A stretch of DNA of 64,000 nucleotides from an uncultured Helicobacteraceae bacterium (GTDB lineage: Bacteria > Campylobacterota > Campylobacteria > Campylobacterales > Helicobacteraceae). The position numbers and the translations under genes are program-made. The stretch lies in contig CANQAN010000003.1 in the NCBI GenBank assembly GCA_947588965.1, positions 62,001 through 126,000 of the forward strand. Reading direction: 5' to 3'. Positions 57,269 through 64,000 of the stretch are shown piece after piece; position 1 is the first letter of the stretch; the number at the start of each line of letters is the position of its first letter. The notes beneath the pieces are model-generated. The model had not been told where the DNA came from. It worked only from the letters and a program-made list of their open reading frames with translations, and made no database searches.

Positions 57269-57781
57269 ATGTTTAATAAGGTGATTTTGGTTGGAAATTT
57301 GACACGTGATGTGGAATTGCGCTATTTGCCAAATGGTTCAGCATTAGCGAAGTTAGGACTTGCAACAAATCGTCGCTACAAAAAGCAAGACGGCTCACAG
57401 GGCGAGGAAGTTTGCTTTATTGATGTGAATCTCTTTGGGCGGACAGCGGAGGTGGCGAATCAATACCTAAGACGTGGCTCTCAAGTCCTCATTGAGGGGC
57501 GCCTTGTGCTAGAGAGCTGGACAGACAACAATGGACAAAAGCGCAACAGACACAGCATTACAGCAGAATCCATGCAGATGCTCGGTTCAAAAGGCGGTGG
57601 AAATATTCAAGAGCAACGTCCTAATGGATATGGTGGGCATGAGGAGACACATTTTGCAGAAGAAGATTGGGCAGCCCATGAGGATGGGTCTGCTCACTCA
57701 AATGGGGGGCGCTCCCATCAAAAGTCATCTAAGGAAGACATTCCCGTGATTGATATCAATGATGAAGAAATACCATTTTAA
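57269..57781 (+). CDS. ssb: Single-stranded DNA-binding protein
   Basis: MFNKVILVGNLTRDVELRYLPNGSALAKLGLATNRRY; acidic tail DINDEEIPF. Confidence 0.98.
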   Translation: MFNKVILVGNLTRDVELRYLPNGSALAKLGLATNRRYKKQDGSQGEEVCFIDVNLFGRTAEVANQYLRRGSQVLIEGRLVLESWTDNNGQKRNRHSITAESMQMLGSKGGGNIQEQRPNGYGGHEETHFAEEDWAAHEDGSAHSNGGRSHQKSSKEDIPVIDINDEEIPF

Positions 57782-57790
57782 AGGAAAAAT

Positions 57791-58048
57791 ATGGCAGAGA
57801 AAAAACGTTATTCAAAGAGATATTGCCGCTACACAGAGGCAAAGATAGAGTTTATTGATTATAAAGATGTTGATGCGCTCAAGCATTCCCTTTCAGAGCG
57901 TTACAAGATTATGCCACGTCGCTTGACAGGAAATTCTAAGAAATGGCAAGAGCGCGTAGAAGTCGCAATCAAGCGCGCAAGACATATGGCGTTGATTCCT
58001 TATATTGTTGATAGGAAAAAGGTGGTCGAGAATCCTTTTAAAATCTAA
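57791..58048 (+). CDS. rpsR: 30S ribosomal protein S18
   Basis: [64 protein letters not shown]. Confidence 0.97.
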   Translation: MAEKKRYSKRYCRYTEAKIEFIDYKDVDALKHSLSERYKIMPRRLTGNSKKWQERVEVAIKRARHMALIPYIVDRKKVVENPFKI

Positions 58049-58304
58049 ACTCATAAATCCACGCTCAAAAGACCTTTTTTGCAAAGACCTTTTTGTGAGG
58101 TTCTTTTGAGGAATCTTTGATGTCGGGATTGACGGTTTTTTTATGCGGGAACTATGCACACTTTTAGTCGCGATGCATTTTGTGTTGTTGGGACTTTAGT
58201 GCGCTCTTTTAAACTCCTTTGTGCTTTGTGAAGTGGCACTTTCAATTCACAGATGCGCAGGAATCACCGCATTGTGCTTGTTTATGAGCCATTGATTTGT
58301 TTTG

Positions 58305-58766
58305 CTACAATCCGCTTGAGAGGATTCTCCTTAGAAGTTCGCTTAGGAATTCATCATCGTAATTGTCTCCGAGATTTTCGCGCACTTGAGATTCTAATTC
58401 ATCAAAATCTTGCAGTCCTAGTTGTGTTTTGAGCTTGTCGTCTAGATCATTGAAAGTGTCGCTTTGTTTTTTGAGATAATCAGCAAGCAAACTCTCGCCA
58501 TCGGGCTGATTGGTGGATGGATTCATTTTGGGCATTCCGAGTTTATCGCGAAGAGTGTTTTCTGAATTAAAAAATGATCCCGCCGATCTGTATTTGTCAA
58601 GCAGGTTTTGAGTGGGAAATATCTTGCGCTGCACCGCTTGTCCGTTATTGCGCGGGGGTGGAGTGACTTGTTGTTGCGGAGCCTCTTGTGGTGCCTTCTG
58701 CTCGGGCTTTTTTTGCGCAGGACGTGGAATGAACGGTTGCATTTGAGTGTTGATTTTAAATGCCAT
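58305..58766 (-). CDS. Conserved hypothetical protein, proline/glutamine-rich N-terminus
   Basis: 153 aa intact ORF; no family recognised. Confidence 0.65.
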   Translation of the reverse strand: MAFKINTQMQPFIPRPAQKKPEQKAPQEAPQQQVTPPPRNNGQAVQRKIFPTQNLLDKYRSAGSFFNSENTLRDKLGMPKMNPSTNQPDGESLLADYLKKQSDTFNDLDDKLKTQLGLQDFDELESQVRENLGDNYDDEFLSELLRRILSSGL

Positions 58767-58767
58767 T

Positions 58768-60075
58768 TTAAACCCCTATTTTGGTGAGAATTTCAATGAG
58801 AGAGGAGATGATAGAATATGCCTCTTTTTCTGTGATGATGTAAGGTGGCATCAAATATATCGTATTACCAAGAGGACGTAACAATAACCCTCTCTCTAAT
58901 CCATGATTAAAAACTTCCAATCCCTTGCGTTTGCCCTCAAATCCCACTAAATCAAAAGCAAAAATCATTCCACAATGCCTAAGATTGCGCACACGATTAA
59001 AAGTCTTTAATTCCTGCATCGCGCTCCAAATCTTGCCAGACAAAACGCGATTCTTGTTAAGAATATCGTCATTTTCAAAAATATCTAAAACAGCATTTGC
59101 GCAAGTCAAAGCAAGAGCATTTCCTGTGTAAGAGTGTGAGTGTAAAAAGGCTTTGTGTGTGAAATAGGGCGCATAGAACAGATTGTAAATTTCATCACTC
59201 GTAACAACCACAGAAAGAGGTAAGTATCCGCCCGTGATTCCCTTGCTTAGGACCAGAAAATCGGGCACAACTCCGCATTGCTCATAGGCAAAGAAACTTC
59301 CCGTGCGCCCAAAACCAACAGCCACTTCATCAAAAATCACATACACATTAAACTCTCTGCAAATCTCAACAGCCTCCTTGACAAAGCGCACATCATACAT
59401 ATTCATATTTCCCGCACATTGCACAAGAGGCTCTAGGATAAAGGCGACAATTTCGTTTTTGTGTGTTTTGAGCGTTTGTGTGAGTTGCTCTAGGGATTCC
59501 TCTATTTCAGAGCCAACGGGGGCTTTTATTTTCAATGTTTCTAATAATAGTGGCTTGTAAGTGTCTGTGTAGATTCCGACATCACCCACGCTTAGTGCGC
59601 CGATTGTTTCGCCATGATAGGCGTTTTCAAGGCAGAGAAATTTGCGTTTTTGTGTGTTTTTGCTTTGAATCACACAGGCATGAAAGGACATTTTGAGAGC
59701 AACTTCAATTGCGCTTGAGCCATTATCGGCATAGAAGCATTTCTGGAATTTAGAATCCAACAACCCTAAAAGTCGGCTAGAATACTCAATAATCGGGCGA
59801 TGCGTGAAGCCAGCAAAAATAACATGCTCTAAAGATTCAAGCTGTTCTTTGAGTTTGGTATTAATGTAGGGATTGCAATGCCCAAAGAGATTCACCCACC
59901 AGCTAGAAATGCAGTCCAAATAGGCTTTGCCATTGAAGTCATAGAGATAGGCGCCCTTTGCTCTTTGAATCGGAATAAGTGGAATGTTGCCCTCATGATC
60001 TTGCATTTGTGTGCATGGATGCCAGATACAAGAGAGATCTTGCTTTGTAAGAGATTCTTGAAGCCCATGTTGCAT
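58768..60075 (-). CDS. bioA: Adenosylmethionine--8-amino-7-oxononanoate transaminase
   Basis: IWHPCTQMQDHEGNIPLIPI, SSWWVNLFGHCNPYI, VLSKGITGGYLPLSVVVTSDEIY. Confidence 0.95.
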   Translation of the reverse strand: MQHGLQESLTKQDLSCIWHPCTQMQDHEGNIPLIPIQRAKGAYLYDFNGKAYLDCISSWWVNLFGHCNPYINTKLKEQLESLEHVIFAGFTHRPIIEYSSRLLGLLDSKFQKCFYADNGSSAIEVALKMSFHACVIQSKNTQKRKFLCLENAYHGETIGALSVGDVGIYTDTYKPLLLETLKIKAPVGSEIEESLEQLTQTLKTHKNEIVAFILEPLVQCAGNMNMYDVRFVKEAVEICREFNVYVIFDEVAVGFGRTGSFFAYEQCGVVPDFLVLSKGITGGYLPLSVVVTSDEIYNLFYAPYFTHKAFLHSHSYTGNALALTCANAVLDIFENDDILNKNRVLSGKIWSAMQELKTFNRVRNLRHCGMIFAFDLVGFEGKRKGLEVFNHGLERGLLLRPLGNTIYLMPPYIITEKEAYSIISSLIEILTKIGV

Positions 60076-60209
60076 TTGCGATTCTCCTTAAAATATAGAA
60101 TAATTTTACACTATTAAAATCCAAAATTATTAAAATTTATGCCTCCTCAAAGACAAAAATTTAATAAGAATCGTGCTAAAATCGCAAAAAAAAGTGGGCA
60201 AAATGTGAA

Positions 60210-60827
60210 ATGAAAAAAATGGCAATTTTTGGCGTGGGCGGCCATGGGGCTGTGGTCGCCGATATTTTAGAATCACTCGGATTCTCTTATGTCCTCATTG
60301 ATGATGTTCCAGAGGGCAAGGAGATAAATGGCATAAGGGCAATTTCTAAAGAGGATTTTTTAGAACTTCCAAATGCAAATGAATTTGGGATCATTCTAGC
60401 CATCGGTGCTTCTAAGGTGCGAGAAGGACTTTATGGATTCTTTGCAGAAAGGGGCTTTTCTCTGCCATCGATCATTCACAAAAGCGCTATAATCTCAAAG
60501 TCTGCAACACTAGAGGACGCCATTGTCATTATGCCAAATGCGGTGGTGAATGCGCGATCAAAAGTCTGCAGAGGGGCCATCATCAACACCTCAAGCATCG
60601 TTGAGCATGATTGCAAGATTGGCGCCTTTGCACACATTGCCCCTAATGCGACGCTCTGCGGAAATGTGTCTGTGGGCAATAACTCACACATTGGCGCAGG
60701 AAGCGTGGTGATTGAAGGCAGAGGCATTGGGCAAGATTGCGTCATTGGCGCAGGAAGCGTGGTGATTAGAGATGTTCCATCTCACAGCAAGGTCGTGGGG
60801 AATCCCGCACAAAAGTTTTTGAAATAA
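60210..60827 (+). CDS. NeuD/PglD-family sugar N-acetyltransferase
   Basis: MAIFGVGGHGAVVADIL; left-handed beta-helix hexapeptides; VIRDVPSHSKVVGNPAQKFLK; linked to PglE/PglF-like genes. Confidence 0.88.
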   Translation: MKKMAIFGVGGHGAVVADILESLGFSYVLIDDVPEGKEINGIRAISKEDFLELPNANEFGIILAIGASKVREGLYGFFAERGFSLPSIIHKSAIISKSATLEDAIVIMPNAVVNARSKVCRGAIINTSSIVEHDCKIGAFAHIAPNATLCGNVSVGNNSHIGAGSVVIEGRGIGQDCVIGAGSVVIRDVPSHSKVVGNPAQKFLK

Positions 60828-60836
60828 GGGGACAAT

Positions 60837-61964
60837 ATGAGTTTTAAGATTTTTCTCTCTCCACCACAAATGAGCGGAAAGGAGCAGGATTATATCAAGG
60901 AAGTTTTTGAGAGCAACTACATTGCGCCTCTTGGGGCTTTTGTCAATCGCTTTGAAGAGGATATGAAAAGCTATACAAAGTCTCCAAACGCCCTTGCGCT
61001 AACCTCTGGAACAGCGGCTTTGCATTTGGCTTTGCGCGTGAGTGGAATCGGTGTTGGCGATATTGTTTTGGCAAGCAGTTTTACTTTTATTGGCTCCATT
61101 GATGCGATTTTATATCAAGGTGCGATTCCGATTTTCATTGACAGCGATTTGGATTCTTGGAATCTCAATCCAAACTTATTGCTTCAAGCCATAGAATCCC
61201 TTGAGAAAAAGCCAAAGGCATTAATCCTCACACATCTCTATGGGCAATGCGCGAAGATCTCTGAAATTTTGGAGATTTGCGAACGTTATGGAATCTTGCT
61301 CATAGAAGATGCAGCGGAATCTTTGGGAGCGTTTTATGATGGCAGACACAGTGGGACCTTTGGCGCGTTTGGCGCGCTGTCTTTTAATGGGAACAAAATT
61401 ATCACTTCAAGCGGTGGGGGGATGTTGCTGGGCAAAAATGCACAAAGCATTCAAAAGGCACAATATTATTCCACACAGGCAAGGGAGAATCTGCCCTATT
61501 ATGAACACACTGATTATGGCTACAATTATCGCTTAAGCAATGTGTGTGCAGCTATTGGTGTTGGGCAATTAGAGCAGATTGAGGAAAAAGTTGCGAAGAG
61601 ACGTGAGATTTTTTCTTGGTATTGCACAGCTTTGCGCTCTGCAGTGGAGGAACAAGTCTTAGAATTTATGCCCGAGATTCCAAATTCAAGGGGGAATCGT
61701 TGGCTCACAACCCTGCGCTTTTTGAATCCAAAGATCAATCCCTTTGCGCTTGTAGATGTTCTAGCTAAGCAGGGCATAGAAACGCGTCCTTTATGGAAAC
61801 CTATGCATTTACAGCCTCTATTCAGAGATGCCCAATGCTTTGTGAATGGAGTGAGCCAGAAGCTCTTTGAGAGTGGAATCTGTCTGCCAAGCGGTGGTAC
61901 GCTTTGCGAAAATGACATTGATACAATCGCAAGCTTGATTTTGGATTTCATAAAGGGCTGTTAG
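60837..61964 (+). CDS. DegT/DnrJ/EryC1/StrS aminotransferase, PglE-like
   Basis: FLSPPQMSGKEQDYIKEVFESNYIAPLGAFVNRFE, GALSFNGNKIITSSGGGMLLG. Confidence 0.9.
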   Translation: MSFKIFLSPPQMSGKEQDYIKEVFESNYIAPLGAFVNRFEEDMKSYTKSPNALALTSGTAALHLALRVSGIGVGDIVLASSFTFIGSIDAILYQGAIPIFIDSDLDSWNLNPNLLLQAIESLEKKPKALILTHLYGQCAKISEILEICERYGILLIEDAAESLGAFYDGRHSGTFGAFGALSFNGNKIITSSGGGMLLGKNAQSIQKAQYYSTQARENLPYYEHTDYGYNYRLSNVCAAIGVGQLEQIEEKVAKRREIFSWYCTALRSAVEEQVLEFMPEIPNSRGNRWLTTLRFLNPKINPFALVDVLAKQGIETRPLWKPMHLQPLFRDAQCFVNGVSQKLFESGICLPSGGTLCENDIDTIASLILDFIKGC

Positions 61965-63775
61965 TGCTGCGCTCTATCGTTTTTCGTCCGAGCAATACGA
62001 AGAGGATTATATTCTTTGTTATCATTGATATTTTGATCTCCTATTTTACGCTGATTTTGTCTTATGATCTGCGCTTTAGCTTTCAAGTTCCTTTGGAATT
62101 TAAATCAAATGTCGTGCTTGTATTTTGTTCTTTGATACTCTTAAAGATTCTTGCCCTTGCTGCCTTGAAGCTCTATCTCGTGCCTTGGCGGTTTTTTGGG
62201 CTTTTGGAGGCTTTGCGCTTGTTTTATGCGCATATTGTTGCCTATGGAATCTTTTATGGAATCGCTCTGTTAGGCTGTTTTGGTGATTTTCCTTTGAGTG
62301 TTGTAGCAATAGATTTTGTCATTTCTAACATCCTCATTGGTGCCATCAGAATCTCAAAGCGCATTTATTTGGAAAACTCTCCGAAAAACTCTCCCAAACC
62401 CGCCTTGATTTTTGGCGCAAACACGCAAGCTTCAGCTTTGATTAAAGCCGCGCTCAATAGCGAGATTCCTTTCTATCCCTTAGCCATTATAGAGGATGAC
62501 GAAAAAGAAGTGGGAAACTACATCTCAAATCTCAAAGTCTATCACAGCTCAATGCTTAAAGAACTCATTCAAAAGCATAAAATAAAGAGCGCGATTTTGA
62601 CGCGCGATTTTGCCAAACCTCCCTTAAAAGATTTGTTTGATGCATTAAGACAAGTGGGCATTGAGGAGATAAAAATCGCCACAATGTTGCAAGACAACGC
62701 TCAAGAACCGCTCAAAGATATTTCTATTGAAGATCTGTTGAGTCGCCCTGTGAAGGATCTTGACAAAGCAACTCTTAGATCATTTTTAAAGGACAAAAGA
62801 ATCCTTATCACTGGGGCAGGAGGAAGTATCGGAAGCGAGATTGTGCGCCAATGCGCGGAGTTTGGGGCTAAACGTTTGGTGCTGGTTGAGCATAGCGAGT
62901 TCAATCTGTACGCGATTTCAGAGGAGTTGAATCAAAAATATCCACAAAAGTCTGTGAATGCAGAATCTCTATTCCGCCCATGCCTGTTAAATATCCTAGA
63001 AAAGGAAGCCCTTAAACAACTTTTAGAAGAAGAAAAACCCGATATTATTGTTCATGCCGCAGCTTATAAACATGTCCCCTTGTGTGAATACAACCAAAAG
63101 AGCGCGATTGAAAATAATATCATAGGAAGCAAGAATGTGCTTGATTGTGCGATAGAATCGCATGTCTCAAAAATCGTGGTGATTTCTACAGACAAGGCTG
63201 TGCGACCCACAAATGTAATGGGTGCAACAAAGCGCGTGGTGGAACTCTATGCGCAAAATGTGGATTCTAAGTCAAGCGAGATTGTCGCAGTGCGCTTTGG
63301 GAATGTTTTAGGTAGTAGCGGCTCTGTCGTCCCAAAATTCAAGGCGCAAATCCAAAATGGAGGACCTATTACCGTAACGCACCCCGATATTACGCGCTAT
63401 TTTATGTTGATTCCAGAGGCTTGTCAGCTTGTCTTGCAAGCAGGAGCGATTGCAAAAGGTGGAGAGATTTTTATTTTAGACATGGGTGAGCCTGTGAAAA
63501 TCGTGGATTTGGCAAAGAATATGTTGCGCTTGTATGGCAAAGAAAATGAGATTGAGATTGCTTTTAGCGGGTTGCGCCCGGGTGAGAAACTCTATGAGGA
63601 GTTGCTCATTGGCGAGAGTGAGAGGAAGACGCAATATTCCTCCATCCAAGTTGCGCATCCGACACATTATGACATTGACAAGCTCAATGCAGACATTCAA
63701 AGCCTCCTAGAATCCGAAGATAAAATCACAAAACTTAAAGAAATCGTTGTTGAGTTCAATCACAATGCACACTGA
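61964..63775 (+). CDS. UDP-GlcNAc 4,6-dehydratase, membrane-anchored PglF/CapD-like
   Basis: N-terminal TMs; ILITGAGGSIGSEIVRQCAEFGAKRLVLVEHSEFNLY; IVVISTDKAVRPTNVMGATKRVVE. Confidence 0.93.
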   Translation: MLRSIVFRPSNTKRIIFFVIIDILISYFTLILSYDLRFSFQVPLEFKSNVVLVFCSLILLKILALAALKLYLVPWRFFGLLEALRLFYAHIVAYGIFYGIALLGCFGDFPLSVVAIDFVISNILIGAIRISKRIYLENSPKNSPKPALIFGANTQASALIKAALNSEIPFYPLAIIEDDEKEVGNYISNLKVYHSSMLKELIQKHKIKSAILTRDFAKPPLKDLFDALRQVGIEEIKIATMLQDNAQEPLKDISIEDLLSRPVKDLDKATLRSFLKDKRILITGAGGSIGSEIVRQCAEFGAKRLVLVEHSEFNLYAISEELNQKYPQKSVNAESLFRPCLLNILEKEALKQLLEEEKPDIIVHAAAYKHVPLCEYNQKSAIENNIIGSKNVLDCAIESHVSKIVVISTDKAVRPTNVMGATKRVVELYAQNVDSKSSEIVAVRFGNVLGSSGSVVPKFKAQIQNGGPITVTHPDITRYFMLIPEACQLVLQAGAIAKGGEIFILDMGEPVKIVDLAKNMLRLYGKENEIEIAFSGLRPGEKLYEELLIGESERKTQYSSIQVAHPTHYDIDKLNADIQSLLESEDKITKLKEIVVEFNHNAH

Positions 63776-64000
63776 AAGCAATGAGGGCGCAAAAAAGCGC
63801 GTGGCCTTTGTGATTTCTTCTTTGCGCATGGGGGGCGCGGAGAAAGTTGCAAGTTTGTTGGCCAATTTTTGTGCAGAAGAATATGAGGTGGTTTTGATAC
63901 TTTGGAATCCTAAAGAAGCTTTTTATGAACTTAGGAAAGATATACAAGTTAGGGTCATATCTAATCGCACTAAGGGGATTTTTGGGAATCTTTACAAGAT
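63765..64000 (+). CDS. Glycosyltransferase (GT4-like), N-terminal fragment cut by window end
   Basis: ATG overlaps end of PglF-like gene; MHTESNEGAKKRVAFVISSLRMGGAEKVASLLANFCAEEYEVVLILW. Confidence 0.8.
   Translation, partial: MHTESNEGAKKRVAFVISSLRMGGAEKVASLLANFCAEEYEVVLILWNPKEAFYELRKDIQVRVISNRTKGIFGNLYK

Overview
This is a 64 kb chromosomal window from an AT-rich Campylobacterota genome. Gene content and order look Helicobacter-like, but I did not run any search to confirm this. Most of it is dense housekeeping sequence: gyrB-dnaN-dnaA with a likely bipartite replication origin, ruvC, thyX, rnr, holA, rpsF-ssb-rpsR, rpsB-tsf, rplM-rpsI, purA, argG, argB, fumarase subunits, bioA and flagellar genes. 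Accessory content, in order: (i) a chemoreceptor with a 10-bp x5 tandem repeat in its 5' leader; (ii) a transglutaminase-like gene interrupted at a C12 tract that reads through exactly if one C is lost; (iii) a full type II secretion/pseudopilus-type cluster resembling the Campylobacter Cts transformation system; (iv) a PglB/STT3 oligosaccharyltransferase next to an asparagine-synthase-like gene, with pglD/E/F-like genes about 42 kb away; (v) three restriction-modification loci, one with an intact N6-adenine MTase and a restriction nuclease gene broken by one stop and two frameshifts. Structured leaders precede rpsB and rpsF. I saw no rRNA, tRNA, CRISPR array or IS element. Names rest on reading the translations; no database search was run.
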